From NCBI GenBank assembly GCA_949130485.1, contig OX422188.1:5623807-5687806 (forward strand): a stretch of DNA of 64,000 bases. The letters run 5' to 3'. Numbering within the stretch: the stretch's first letter is position 1; every line of letters starts with the position of its first letter. Shown here piece by piece: positions 1-15,100 of the stretch. The notes under the pieces were generated by a model. The model saw only the letters and a list, made by a program, of their open reading frames with translations, ran no database searches and was not told the DNA's origin. Position numbers and translations under genes: made by a program. This stretch comes from Agelas oroides (Eukaryota > Porifera > Demospongiae > Agelasida > Agelasidae).

Positions 1-359
1 TGCATGCAATATGTGTGTGCATGCATAAGTACACAAGAGTAGGGAATCGGGGGCATGCTTCCCCAGGAATTTAGATATGATCGATCACTTCTGAGGCCAT
101 CCTGAGGCAACCTGAATCCAATGAAAGAGGCTATGGATGGTCGGTAAGGAAAGGAGGAAGGTCTGGTACTTCAAAAAGCGCTTGCACCTACTCTGCATTA
201 TGAATATTTAATTACCTCAGCCAAAGCCTTGGTAGAGCCAAAGCTTTACCAGTCCTACCACTTGCACCGGCCCTGCATATGTGTGTGCATTAATTGCGTA
301 TGCACAAAGTGTATGTCTGTATGTCTCGTATAAACCTTTCATTGTTACACCACTGGTAG
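1..359. other. No gene recognised upstream of the first visible exon
   Basis: I see no splice-bounded open stretch here. It is probably intron of the plus-strand receptor that starts outside the window, because the first recognised exon (360) begins in the middle of a codon. Confidence 0.4.
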
Positions 360-512
360 ATCGTGGCTCCTGCCGGGCTGCTGGCTACACAGGCTGCTGC
401 TCATTGTTAACTGACCCTTTTGGGTGCGCCGGTGAACCTCCAATATGCTACTGTGATACCTCCTGTCAAATCTTTGGAGATTGCTGTTATGACTTTGCAG
501 ACTTGTGTCTCA
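360..512 (+). CDS. Exon: somatomedin-B-like module
   Basis: A 51-codon exon with symmetrical 1-1 phases, from acceptor gtag to donor gtgagt. It has ten cysteines. The C-terminal half, YCDTSCQIFGDCCYDFADLC, fits the SMB consensus CxCDxxCxxxxDCCxDYxxxC well, while the N-terminal half carries an extra pair. SMB modules are compact disulphide knots in vitronectin and similar secreted or surface proteins. The 1-1 phases fit exon shuffling. Confidence 0.75.
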
Positions 513-3500
513 GTGAGTTTGATCAGCATAGTTAAAGTTGATGGACTCCAGCAACCCTTATGAGCAACTTGACTAAACTTTAAAGCTAGAATGCATTTTA
601 GTAAAACAAGCTAGAACTAAAACTAAAATTAAAACTTCTTACTAGCCTTTATTATATTTAGTAATTAAACTAAACTACCAGATTGAATCTGTAGCATGAT
701 ATACCAAATACAATTCTCTATAAAACAACACTATAGTTTAGTATCCTGCAGGATGAAAAGTGTATCACTAGATATGCATGCCTTTGCATCATGGCTGAAT
801 ACAAAGCACTTCCTTTATACCCCAGAGACCCTTCTCCTCAACATACTGCAAGTAATGAATTTGGTGTGGGCCTGGGAACAAAACTTAGTCTCATCGCACA
901 TTTTTCATCTCTAGTTATCTATGGCTTAGTTGATAGACCTGCATTTCAAGGCTGACAAGCATTGATGGATTGGCTTTGTTTCACATGCATGTATATACAT
1001 AGTATTGTGTATGTGATACCAAGCCTGGTTGTACATACCTGCTATTGGCCGAAATGTGTTCTGTGCAGTGAGTGACTTTGCATAACATCTAGGCCTGCTT
1101 TTTTCAGGGAGATGTATATATAAAACCAGATGTTTATGAAGTTGAAATCTTGTACATTATCCATTTCTTCTCTGAAACAACAGCTCCGACAACAGCTCCG
1201 ACAACAGCTCCGACAACAGCTCCAACAACAGCTCCAACAACAGCTCCGACAACAGCTCCGACAACAGCTCCAACAACAGCTCCAACAACAGCTCCAACAA
1301 CAGCTCCAACAACAGCTCCAACAACAGCTCCGACAACAGCTCCAACAACAGCTCCAACAACAGCTCCGACAACAACTGTACCACCAAGTACGTAAGGACA
1401 AATGTAGTTACTAGATACTGCAGGCTATGGTGTAGCCTCATTCTCAGGCTCTCCTCATGCACAACCAGACTACTCAAACAAGAATATGTATACCAAAAAC
1501 TCTGTAGTACCTACAACACTTTTGTCCATCGCTACCTTTGGAGTTTGCAGAAGTACAGGAGGTGTCTGAAGAATATCATTAGTGAATGTATTGGCTTGCC
1601 TTCTGTTTAGCATAGGCACACAGCCTTTAAAACACACACTGTCTGCCTCATATCTATACTATGTACCATTATACTCAGCACTGTATGTTTCCACACAACA
1701 TACAAGTAGCTATCAGCAAAATGAGACTATTACTCCTCATTCAATACATCATACATGTCCGTTGTCCTGCAGCTCCACCATTCCTCCCCTTCCTGAACCT
1801 GAGTGCCACCTCTGGTGTCAACACTGTGTACCTAGGTCGCTTTGATGATGGAGCATCACATGCCATACAGATACCAGGGGGTGTTCCTTTTGGAAACAGT
1901 GTACAGAACTTTGTCTTTGTGAGTGCCACAGTAATACAACCACACAATCCCTACAGCACATTGTAAGGCTGTCACATGATCCCTGCAGCACATCATGTGA
2001 CAGTCACACACCGCACCGCAGTACATTGTATAACTGTAGCTCTCTGTGAGAGAATAAGACAAGGATTTTTTTTACTTATAAACATTACACTATTCCCTTC
2101 AGGTTGGCACCAATGGCGTAATTTCCTTCCAAGAGCCATTCTTTTTCCATATTCCATTACTCTTTCCTGGCCCATTCTCTGATATTTCTGCTGCTTATAT
2201 TGTGGCTCCATTCTGGAGTGACGTAGACCTCCGTGTGGCTGGGAATGTATTTTATCAAGTAGTGACACAGGGAGCTAGTCAAGAAGCTAATAATGTGCTT
2301 ACACAAGTCAGTGATTTTGTGTCCAACCGGACTTTCTCTGGTACTTGGATGCTGGTGGCAACGTGGGATCAGGTCCACCCTTACCCTCATGGAGACATTC
2401 CTAGCCTTTATCCCCAGGTACGTATGTATTTCCCTTCTCCTCCTCTCCTTCTTCCCTTCCTCATTCCCCTCTCTTCCTTGCCTCACTATCTCCTCGTTCC
2501 TTCTTCTTTCACTTTCTCTTCCTTTCCCTCTCCCTCCTTGCATGCTGTTCTTCCCCATCTTATTTCCTTTGCTTCTCCATCATTTCATTTCTCTCTTTCC
2601 CTCTTTCACTCCTCCTTGAACTTCATTTGCCCTCCCTTTCCTCCCTTCTCCTTAGTCTCCCTATCATCCTTCTCCCTTGATCTCTTTCCTCTCCCTCTCT
2701 TCTCCCTCTTGTCTCTATGCCCTCATTTTTGCCTCCTTTTTCAGTCCCCTCTGCCCTCCCCCATCACCTTCAGGCTATGATCTGTTTTGTGTCATCTCTG
2801 ACACTCTTAATTGATACCCTCTTTACAGCTATAACATGAGTAGAATGACATTGTTAATCACTGTGTATAACATCTACCACAGACCAACTCATTCCAGGCC
2901 ATTGTCATCACAAACCATACAACCACATACACTGTCTTTACCTATCGCTGTGGCTCCATGGAATGGTCAACCAGCTTTACATACTCTGCCACCATTGGAT
3001 ACAATGGTGCCAGCAGTATCTTCTTCAATCATCCTCTCTCTGGATCTAATGCCAGGGGAATCGCTTGTGTCAACTCACCAGCACAATGGAGTAACCTGGT
3101 GTACAAACTGAGTATTGAATCATACACTACCACACAGCCACCCACTATTGAACCAGGTATGTCCCCACAATACAGGAGGTTGTTGTTAGCTTGGTCCCAG
3201 CCTTCCAACCATCTAGCTTTTGATTGTATTCCAGTATACAAAAATGGAGAGGAGGTCCTCGTCCATTTAATCACATGTAAAAGATTCGACAGAGGGGGGT
3301 AGGAGTTCTTGACTGAAAGAACAAGCTTGAGGTCTACCGTATAACGCTAAATTTTCGCGGGTCTTTAATTTTGCGAATTTTGGAATTTTCAACCGTTTGC
3401 GAAATTATTTCAACGAAAATTTTTGACATGTAAACTACAGTTTTCACATGCAAGAGCGTTGATGGACAACATCCCGGGGCTATGCTGCCAAATCCACAAG

Positions 3501-6500
3501 GGACACTCTCCAAAGAGATACCTTCGAAGTAGGCATTGCTTTGCTGACAGCTGCGAGCTTGAGCACGGACGACAGTGTGGACAGTGAGTATTAAATAGAA
3601 CTTGCTTGTATGCCACGCCCATACTACATTACATTGCGGCGGGCACATGGTTTAGACAGCGAATTCGCGCGAAATTATTTTAACGAAATGTTCAAAAACT
3701 GCCATTCACGAAAATTTAGACCCTCAAAAATTTAGCGCTATACGGTATTCTTGTATTGCTGTCCAACCACTAGAGTTCTGAACAATGGCAAAGTGGAAAG
3801 CTTACTGCTTGTTGTTCAGGATGAAGAACATGTGTTTGAAATCTATTTCTCGTGTCAAACGGTCATACTGTTATTGTTAGCCAATACTATTATCCATTAT
3901 TTCGTGCCAGGGTGGCTCAGTAAATCTCAGATACCGGGTATACTGTACAAAACTACACATCGATATATTGATATCGCAATCATTGAGTGTGGGTATAAAC
4001 CTCATTAGCTGCATAATCTTTTCTTCTTTTAGACCAAGCCTACTACCTTCCATTCATCAATGAAACTGAGGGGAATCTGAAGACATTCTCAGGTTGTGAT
4101 GACTGCAGTACGGGTGCTATCAATTTCACTCAACCGTTTGCCTTTGGCTCTGAACAGGAGCACACAGCCTATGTAAGAAGCAATTTGGGTTCATTTCCTA
4201 GCTTTGTACACGGAAACGTTTTTTCAGAGAATCATGCATTTATACCACCTCCACACATGGTACATAGCACTACTAAAACTGTATACTGTACCATGAAGTT
4301 TGTGTGCATTAGCAGGAATTATACACAAGATGAATGCCAACACTACAGGTTTGACTAATGTTGGCAAAGGAAGGTTGAGATTCAGCCTGGACTCAAACTA
4401 TTTAGATGCTCTTACCACTAGCTGAGCCACAGTGATGGAGTTCTAGCAATGGAAATGAGGAGGGTGTAGCTTTATAGACACACTTTGATTTTCAGGCTGA
4501 ATCTGACTATGCAATTTTTACAACAATTTGTCAAAGTGATACCTCCCCTCTTGTATGACAATTTTATATAGTCTGTATTTTTCCTGATTGGTTAGATTGG
4601 AACCAATGGTATTGTTGCATTCCGAGAGGAGTTCCCACACTATCGTGCAGTGCTCTTCTCAACAAACTTCAGTGGTTCTGCTTATGTGGTGGCCCCTTAC
4701 TGGGCAGATGCTGATGCCCGATTAGGTGGAGAGATACGCTATGAGATATTTTACAGAGAATGTAACACCACCTCCAATCGTCTTCTGGATAGAGTGGGTA
4801 CCTTCATCACAAACGAGACTGGAGTCAAGTTCACAGGTTGGATGGAAATAATTACCATACAGATCTTAGTGAAGAATATACTTTACACACTGCATTGCAG
4901 AAAACACATCCTCATGGGGAAAAAAATAATTCAAATAAGTTGTTGAGGAATTTTAGAACCCTCTCTCTGAGTTATTAGTTGTCCAGTATCTCTGGCCATT
5001 GCTAGTATTTGGTTGCAGATCATCTTTACAATTAATACCCAACATACCCATGCAACTTTAATGATGAGTGTCAACATGAAGTAGGGGTATATAGAATCTA
5101 AACTAGCCTTAGCAGTGATTATGATGCTGGGCTAGTGTGCATATACACACATTGCAATATACAGAGAAGCAACACAAAAATCTTTAACAGCTACCCTTGT
5201 TTGAGAGCCCTGGTTGCCTAGGTGGGCCCGTGCCTCTTGTGATATATTGCCTATATCAATGCATGATTGTATGATTGCATGAAATCAAGGGCTTGTTCCC
5301 ACCACCACAATAGCAGAGGTCGAATTCATGCTCACAAAGTAAATGGTGATTGACTTCCCATACATGTTCTCAATCCCAGTACCTGCTCTACTACTGAACT
5401 TAATCTTTTATAGGGACTTGGATGATGGTGGTGACGTGGAATAAAATGCATCCATGGCCTCACGGAAATGGGCTTTATGATGCTTATGTCAACTCTGTAA
5501 GTACATAATGTAACGTGTGATATAACTATCCGAATACATGACTTAGGATACTTGTCCCTGTCAGTCATATATTGCATCATAGTTAAGGATAAGGAGTACT
5601 GTTGCATAGAATGGTACAAGACTGAAGCTCTGTCATATGAATCAGAAGAACGTGTGCAACTGCTAATGTGTGATTAAATATGTATATTGGTATTGGCCTA
5701 TCGACTGCAGATGATCTGCCATAGAATTAAGTAGTCATCAACAAATATGTAGCTACCAACATTATGTGCTATGCACATAAAAATGCAAGTTGATTCCTAA
5801 TAAGTTTTCCTACTGAGCAGATGTTAATAGATGATTTTTGCATCCATGCAACAGACAAACACATTCCAGGCCATATTGATCACTAATGGAACAAAATCAT
5901 ATGCAGTCTTCACCTACATGTGTGATCGTATTGAGTGGTCAGACGAAGCCACCATTGGGTTTGATGCTGGTGGAGAATTCTATGCTAACCATCCACTCAG
6001 TGGACAGTTTGTCTCCAATGCCATTGACTGTGTTCACCAGCCAGACTCTGTATGGAACAATGTGATCTATGACCTGGTTCCCCGGCAGCTAAGCGTAACA
6101 GGTGAGCACAAAAGTAGCTGCATGGTCTAATTTATACCTTCATAATAATATGAAGTGCTTGAAGATAGTAAAAAAAAATTTTCCACCTGGTCATACCATA
6201 TATAGTGGGTTTCTTTTATGGGAGAGAATATTTTGTGAATTTCTAGAGTTTTTTGAGAACATTTTTGCAAATTGTGTGAACCATTAATCACACTCACAAC
6301 TGGCATGTGAACATGACTTGAAACCGTGGACTAGTGCAGTCTACATCGACTATGTGGCATCTGAGGCTACCATGTACATCTACAGAAACATTTGGCAGAC
6401 TCCTACGCATTGGTAAATTCTGCCTTGCCAGCGAGAGGAAGGCAACATCCACCATCCTAATCTCTCACAATGTGAGACTACACACTTGAAGTCAGTACTC

Positions 6501-6804
6501 CGCATGTAACTGTAAGTAACTTACCATGGACGAGAATAGATCGTAAATGGTGTGAGCAATGTGCCGGTGTTCAGAGGTGATTCGGTGTGTGCATTTTCAT
6601 ACATAAAATTTTTCGCAAATTGCTGACGAACCACAAAAGTTGCGAAAGTGTTCTCCTGCAAAATCCCTGCTATACTGCAATCTCTTTATTATCATATCAG
6701 TATACTTACTTAGAACGAGTGGACACCAGTAAGAATTACTATTGATATACAAATATAAGGTATGATAGAATGCTTCTGAGAGCGTAGCTATGTACATGAT
6801 ACGC

Positions 6805-6845
<41 letters not shown>

Positions 6846-9800
6846 ACAGTTTCGACACCCAACACAAGTTGTCCAACAGGTAACTCTTAATTTAAGTCTG
6901 TCTGAGTTTCATTTTCATGGCACAAGTTAACTGACAATTAAGCAGATATTGTTCATGCCATGTCAAAGTTAGAAAGGAGTGTGGCCCACATGCTAGCAGT
7001 AGTTGCTTTCATTGGTACATGAAGCATCCAAGTTTTAGGGAAAGTTGGAGATCAAATGGAAAGCCAAGTGCTCTGAGGCTAGATAACATTATCTGTTGTC
7101 ATTGTTTGTGGTATCTGAGGTTGAGTTGGTAAACAATTGTTTAAAACAAAAATGACAATTTGTTAGTGAAAGTTTCAAAGTTTTTAAGTATACAAGGAAT
7201 TGACAGCACACAATATGTAGTTACCTTCAGTGCTACAGAAATGCATACCCATACTAGGTGATAACACTTGTAACCTCCCTATATACTGTAGTTAAAGTAA
7301 CACATCATTCATTTGGGTTGGATGTTGCCACATTCGGTGATGGTAGCACTAAAGAAACTAGAAATCTAAACCAGAGTAGTAGGGTTAAGTGTTGAAAGTT
7401 GAAGAGTGAGAGAGCAACATTTGTTTAGGTGCTGACACTAGTTTGTTTACTGGCATATTAGTGTTAGTGATGTGTACATGAATGTGCGTCTTTTACAAAG
7501 CTTTCTTTGTGTATCACTATCACTTTTGAAGTGACCCCGACAATTCCAAGCCCCACAAAATCAACTGCACCAACTCCAGCAGTTTCTCTTTCGACATTAC
7601 ATACCCCAGCAATTCCTACTCCAACGCAATCTACCATCCCCACACAACCTTCAGGTATATGATATAGACAATGACATGATCTATTACTGGTTGCGTATAC
7701 GCCGCGTGATATGCTGCTCAAGTTCTCAAGTCGATACTGAACATTGGGGCTAACATTACTACTGTATCCTGCCAGTGTTACTCCTTCTGCTATTCCTTTC
7801 ACCTGTTCTGCGCGTTTCTCACTGTTCTCGTTGGGATTTTGGTCTTTTTTGTCAATTGGTGAGCTTTTATTGGAATTCTGTATCTGTTGTAGTTATCTGG
7901 TTCTGTGGTTGTGTGGCTTATACTAACATAACAACTTGTTGTCTTGGTGTGTTCTAGTGGGGTTGTGAGCTTCAAGGCCTCTGCCTGCCTTCCTTGCTAT
8001 ATGGCCCTAGTTGGGTGAGTGGGCTACTACTCACTTATTACTCAGATATAAGCCAACTTCAACTTGTTACTCCAGTGATGGACAGCCCATTGGTAAATCC
8101 TGTTCTGGCATATGTAAAAGCCTTTCGACTTAGAGGTGACTTGGATTCCCTTAAGCATGCTGCCCTTGGTAAATTTGCTACTGCTCTTCTAGCTGAGGCT
8201 AAAAGAATCCTGTGGGACAAATGTTCATTGTCTTCACTTGGTCTTCCCCTTACCAGTCGCCGTACTACAGAAAAAAGGTCTCAGGCAGCTGCTGACTTAG
8301 AGGACATCATAGCAGCATTTGCTAAACTTGATGACAACGGCAGTATTCCTATGATCTTCTGTGAGGCCAGTGACCTTGTCTTGCTCCCTCCCATTGTCAC
8401 TGATCCGGTTTGTGAGATGGTCCATGAAAATAGTAGGAGTTTGAGGGGTCTGGAGAATGAGATTAAGGAACTCTCCTCTAAATTTGACAAGCTTAACGCA
8501 GTAATTAGTAAAGTAGAGGGAAGTCTCTCTCAACATTCTGCCGAGTCTTATGCAAGCGTTACTCGCTCTTCCCCTCAGATTGCTCAAGCTAGAATTTCTT
8601 CCCCTCTCAGTGGCAACTTAATGCCTACTTATGCTTCTCGCAGTCATAAACTGATTCTGTTTGGCTTACCTGAGCACAACACCCTCGCGGAACTAAAGAA
8701 TGAGATTGATAAAATTTTATCGTTTCTGGTTGGATCTCATGTTCCCTTGAGTGATCTCTATCGCCTTGGTCGTAAGAAGTCAGGCACCACCACCCCTCTC
8801 TCTCGTCCAAGACCTGTGTTGTTGACCTTTACCTCACTGATGGACAGGCGTCTTGTGTTATCACGTGTGCGCAAGCTGAAAGAGTATGATACAACTGGCC
8901 TGTATTTGCGACCTGACCTCTCCATAGATGAGCGCGCTAAACGTCGTTCTGGTAACCCTTCTAGCAGTAATCCTCAACCTCCATCTTCTGATTCGGGTGA
9001 TAGTCATCCTCAAACTACCCCTCTCCCCTCTGATTCTGGTACTCCTGGCGGTGCTTCTGGCACCTTAACTGCACCATGATTTCTCAACTACGTATAATTT
9101 CGTATAACTGTAGAGGTTGGCGTGGTAGTTCTCCTTATGTTTCTGATCTCCTTTCCTCATGTGATATTCTCTTGATTCAAGAGCACTGGTTGTTTCGAGA
9201 AAACTTTAATGTTCTTAATATAAGTGATCAATTTATCTATACTGCAGTTAGTGGAATGGACAGCTCCAATCTTTTAGTTGGGCGTCCTTTTGGCGGCTGC
9301 GCTATTATGTATCGCAAGTCCTTACTTGCTTGTGTCAAGTCCATTCCTACTAACTCTAAACGTTTCTGTGCGGTCAGATTGATTGACTCAAACAATTTTA
9401 TCATTCTGTTGATTAATGTCTATATGCCGACTGATTATGGGACATCTGTCTCTAATGTTGAATTTATTTCATGCTTAAGTGAGATTGAGGCGTTTATTGA
9501 TTCGCAGTCATTCGATTCTCTTATAATTGGCGGTGATTTTAATGTTGATTTCTCTCGTGCGTCTAATAACTCTTTATCTCTCAGTGACTTTATGTCTTCT
9601 TTAAACCTATCTGCTGTTGATTGCCTTTTTCCCTCAATTCCTTTCACTTATATGCGTGATGATGGTTCTGCAACATCTTGGGTAGATCATTTCCTATGTA
9701 GCGAACAGTTGGTGTCCTCTTTTTTCTCTGTCTCTCTTGGTGGATCTGGCTCAAACCTTTCTGATCATCATCCACTTGTTGCTGTCTTTAACTGTTCCTT

Positions 9801-12074
9801 GAACGTTACTCCCAATTCTGCGTCTGTGTCCTCTTCCTTTGCGTCTGCGTCCCCTTCCTCCGCGTCTCAGTCTAAACCGTCCATTGCTTGGCATCGTGCC
9901 TCTCCAGATCAAGTATCTGCTTACTGTGATCTTGTTGTTCGCTCTCTCCCTGTTCCTCCAACTGAAGCTTTATGTTGTACTAACCCTGACTGTACTAGTC
10001 ATCTACATGTGCTAGAATTATACTGTGACTCTCTTTGTAACACCTTGAAAGTCTCGGCTGAACTGACTCTTCCTCTCTCTAGACAAGGTCGTGTTATTCC
10101 TGGTTGGAATAAAGCTGCATCTATGCTTAAGTCAAAGGCCAATTTCTGGCATAAAGTTTGGAAAGAAGCCGGCTGCCCCTGCTCTGGGGTACTTTTTGAC
10201 ATCAAACGCCGTTCACGTTCTCGTTTCAAATATGAAGTAAGACGTCTTAGGCGGCGCGAAAAACACATACGACGATCAAAGCTTGCCGAAGCCATGAGCT
10301 CTAAGGATGTTAATAGTTTTTGGTCTCAAGTAAGGAGAATAAACTCAAGCAAGTCTTCCTCTTCATCATCTGTTGTTGATTCTGTGAGTGGTGCACCGCA
10401 CATTGCCAATGTTTTCTCTGCCAAACTTGAATCCCTTTTGAACTCCCGTTCAACTAGGGCCCGTGAGGAACTTCTGTCCTCTTTAGATGTTTGTGATGAT
10501 GATCTTCAGTCTTTTCAGTTTTCACGAGACTGTGTTGTCTCTGCACTCTCTCATCTTAAGCCAGGCAAGCATGACGGAAGTCCTCTATCCTCCGATCATG
10601 TTATTAAGGCTTCCCCAGTGTTAGTCACAATTTTACCTCCTCTTTTTACAGCTTTTGTTCGCCATTCATACCTCCCACCCAACCTCAGGAACTGTATCCT
10701 TAAACCGATTCCCAAGCCACATAAAGATCCTACCTTATCTGATAGTTATCGACCCATTGCCCTTGCCCCAACATTGAGTAAAATCCTGGAATGGTGTATC
10801 CTTTTACAATATTCTGAATATTTTGCGACTTCCCCACTTCAGTTTGGGTTTAAGAAGCATATGTCTACCGCACTCTGTACTGGCTTAGTTAAGAACATAT
10901 CAGCACACTACATGTCTCACGGCTCCTCTGTCTTTGCTTGTCTGTTAGATGCCAGCAAAGCATTTGATCTTGTTGATCATTCGTTGCTGTTTCAGCAGCT
11001 ACTACAACGAAGGACTCCCAGTTTTTTAGTTCGCTTCCTCATCAGCTGGTATAGCTCTCAATCTTGTAGTGTTTCTTGGGATGGTGCCAGCTCTGATTCT
11101 TTTAATGTTTCTAACGGCGTTCGTCAGGGAGGAGTTCTGTCCCCTGTGTTGTTTACTATATACATGGATATCTTATGGAATAAGCTTAAAGAGTGTGGAG
11201 TTGGCTGTTACTGGGATGGTTTGTTTGTTGGTGCTCTCTGTTATGCTGATGATTTGATCTTGTTGGCTCCGTGTCCTTCTGCTTTACGCACTATGCTCAG
11301 TCTATGTGAGTCCTTTTCCAATTCCTATGGTCTCAAATTTAATGCTGGTAAAACTCAACTCATTCGTTTTGGTTTATCTCCTTCTGACAAGTGTACAACT
11401 GCTATCTATTTTTGTGGTGAACTTTTAGCGTTCCTCAATTCTGTCTGTCATCTAGGTCACATTCTGTCTTACAATCTCTCAGACAACGATGACATTGTTT
11501 TTAAGTCCCGGGACTTGCTTAAAAAGGCTAATCTTTTGTTCTGCAACTTTAAGTTCTGCAATCCTCACACCTTAACGTTTCTGTTTCGCTCATATTGTCT
11601 CTCATTGTATGGATGCTCTCTGTGGCGGCTAGACTCCCCATCTATGAACCTGATTGAAGTTGCCTTCAATAAAATTTTGAGGCGTATCTGGAAACTCCCG
11701 TCTAATTCTCATACTAGAATAGTTCATAGTACTGCCCGTCTGTTGAGTCTCTTCAATGTTGTCTTTGCTCGTTCTTTATCCTTGTTATCTTCTGCTCTGT
11801 CCTGTCCTTCGTTCCCTGTTTCTTTTATCTATCGTGTTTCTTCCAACCTTGTGTATACTCCGTGTGGGTTCAACCGTCTCCGTGGACATAACTATAAGAA
11901 GACTTATTATCCTGAAGACCTTTTTTGTGCTAACATAATTAGAGATATTAGAATTAGTTGTGTGTCTAGCAGTGACTTTGAATATGTAATTTCTGTTATC
12001 TCTTCACACTAACTTAATTTACATTTTAATTTAGTTGTTTGTCTCTTACACCTATGTTGGTGTGTTTTCTCAAT

Positions 12075-12116
<42 letters not shown>

Positions 12117-15100
12117 TACAACAGCATTAAACAAACAATTAGACCTTCTTTAATCTTGATACTGCTCTTTCATGCCAATGCTTTATACGGTAGTGGCCCT
12201 TGCAACCCTATTGCTCCATATATGTAGTTTGCTGTACATGATGTTAGAGTTGGCTCTAACACCAATGTTGTCATGAATTCTGAGTGTGCATGTACGAAAT
12301 GTTTAATACCGTAGTGAAGTGGATCCAAGTTTTAGACATGCACAAACAATGCATCGTTTGCTTAGGTGGGGTTTGCTCAGACTTGCCCATGAAATTTTAG
12401 AGTATACTTGATCCAGTAGTCAAGCCATACACTGTCAGTGGGACATTACAACTGTACTGCTGTCACTTGAGCCAATGTATAGCTGTCTTATCCAATACTA
12501 CATAGATGCCACCTTCCCATCCACCCCTCCTTCCTTTTTCTCCCATTCATCCATTTCTCCCTCCCTCTCTCCCTCAATTTATCCCTGCCTCCCTCCCTCC
12601 TTCTCTCCCTCCTTCGCTCCCTCATTCCTTCTCTCCTTCCCTCCTTCTCTCCCTCCCTCTCTCCCTCCCTCCCTCCTTCTCTCCCTCATTCCTTCTCTCC
12701 CTCATTCCTTCTCTCCCTCCCTCCTTCTCTCCCTCCTTCTCTCCCTCCTTCTCTCCCTCCCTCCTTCTCTCCCTCCCTCCTTCTGTCTTTCCCTTAGGTC
12801 TTCCTGGTAGTGTCCAGAACATAAATCCAATGCAGGTGACAGCAGATGTAACTCGCCTCATTGTTTCCTGGGACATTCCAGCTGTCACAAATGGTCAGCT
12901 TATCTCCCACCAAATAGTTGTGACCCACCGGATAAATGGACAAATGATTGCTGTGTATAACGAAACTGTCTCTGGAAGTACCTTCACTGTGATCATCACA
13001 GGACTACGTAAGTATAATTTAATGTTGTAGCTGTAATCTTGTGTCTTAGTATATCAGTTCAGGGGCGTCGGGAGTAGAATGGGATAGGTAGGGCAAGAAA
13101 AATTTGGCCTCATTAATTATTCATGAAGAGTGTGAACGCTTACACACACTCAAAATCCATGCTCGGGCTATTATAGCAACGCCAGACTATGCGCCAGTCA
13201 GTGACTGTGAGGCGTGATCGATATATATGTAGTTCAGTAGCAGCTGCACTTTCCACGCTTGCTAATAATTAAGTAATAACAACTAACGAGTTGGTGTGCA
13301 ATAACCGCGATATGCACGCTAACGAGTGTAATAAAATGTTTATTATCCATTACCACAACAGCGTCGTGTCTCAACTCACACAAACAACCGAGTAACTTGC
13401 TGTTCGAACGCACCGGTTCTAATTAAAGCACACCGTAGTTGCTAGGATACCGCGTAGTTCCAGCCGTGCAATAACACCCGTGCAATAACTACCCGTGCAA
13501 TATCGTGTGATATTGCACGGCACGGGAATAGGAAAATACTGTTGTAGAAATATCAACTGGATAATTATTACGTTTTATTAACTATTATTTATATTAAATC
13601 CACTAATTAAAATGGCAAATGTCAGCTATATTATAAATATTGGTAGGGCCTGCCCTATCACCGCCGACGTCTATGCAGTTGCAAGTAGCATACGTATCTT
13701 ACGGAGTGGTCTGTTTATACAGTCTGCATGGAAAGGAAAGGTGCTTATTATGACCATTGTAACAGTGACATCCAGTGATCCAGAAAACTGAGAAGCTTTA
13801 TATTACACCTTAAATACAGAAGGAAACCATGCACATCCAATCTGACTGCATATTGGTTAGTGCCATGGTGCACCTACTCTAGGAATGAAGCTTTCGTTTA
13901 CCAACAAGCATGATAAACAAGGGTGCTAGATGGCAACCCCCCTCAAGGGGGTCAGTATACCTTCGATATACTCTTGACCTAACAGTTCACTTAAGGTTTT
14001 CTTTAAAGAAACGGTTAAGTGTTACGTAAGTACCTACGTAGGCAAACTTGCACAATCTTGAGGACACTATGAATATGTAAGCCTAAAATGTTTGGCTAAG
14101 ATAACTACTGTTTCAGCATCTTGGGCTGTGGCTTAGACTTGGAATATATAGTAATTGCCCCCCTACACACACACACTCACACACACACACAACACACACA
14201 CACACACAGAACGTTACATTCCCTACTACATTTCAATCCGGGCAAGCAATGCTGCTGGCTATGGATCGGCTGGGACAACAGTTGCATTCACTGAGGAAGG
14301 AAGTAAGACACTAGAATTCTGAATGTAACCATCATACTGTATGATATATCCCACATAAGTCTGTACCATTGGAGATAGTTATAATTATCATACGTCTAAC
14401 TCACGCTAATGTATGGGAGTCAACAGGGAAGCCTTGCAGCTGTACGCAGTTTATAAAAAGCTGTATTTTTTACTACAAGTCACGCGAGAATCCGCATCAG
14501 TACTACAAGTCACGCAAGAATCTGTATCAGGTACTACAAGTCACGTGTGTGCATCTGAACGTGCAATGAAATTAAAGGTTCATATGATGAAATCATTATC
14601 ACCATAGTACTAAGCTATACCGGGAAAAAAATATCACTCATTTGTTGCCGTTGGCATTGATACTCGTGCTGTGCACTCGTACCAATACAGACGGCAACAA
14701 ACTCGTGATATTTTCCAGTATAGCTTCGTACTATGGTGATACTTATACATTGTGGTAGGTTTAATGCTTACAAGTGTGTAGTTGTATAGTGATCTTCCTG
14801 CTAATACCGGTATTAACTCTTCCAATTTTATTTGAAGATGGCCAATCACCATGACAGTGAAATCTTAATCAGTGGATGGTCACTACTGTAAACATACTAT
14901 CATACTCATGTCACTATAACCTGGGTTGTAATTCGGGAAGCAGGTATGCAGTATACTATTGTACTCCAAGTAGCCACAAGGTCACAGTAGAGCAATGCTG
15001 TCTAAATATTCAAGTACGTTCAGAATAGCAACAGATTAAAGATAGATGTACCATAGTCTCGCAAAAGAGTGACCACCTTCGAAAGAGCGCCCGTGCACCC

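Larger units (their letters stand above)
7694..12118 (+). mobile_element. Non-LTR retrotransposon (LINE), apparently intact, in host intron
   Basis: It has two overlapping ORFs (7994-9079 and 9076-12012, sharing ATGA), a short 3' UTR and a (TAA)n-type tail at 12075-12116. It lies in sense orientation inside the intron 7655-12797 of the receptor gene. The 5' boundary is uncertain: I could not find a convincing target-site duplication, so 7694 is only a guess. ORF1 with an RRM-like region, an APE-type endonuclease, an RT and a simple-repeat tail place it among CR1/L2/I-like LINEs. The exact clade needs a tree of the RT domain. Confidence 0.8.

Noticed and set aside
1042-1477. Cys/Trp-, Leu/Glu- and Gln-rich ORFs over the 12-bp repeat
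   Set aside because: Only the TTAP frame connects to the SMB and NIDO exons in phase; the others are shadows of the same repeat.
12506-13030. 174-codon Pro/Ser/Leu ORF
   Set aside because: Polypyrimidine tract fused by chance to the real FN3 exon; only 12798-13007 is coding.
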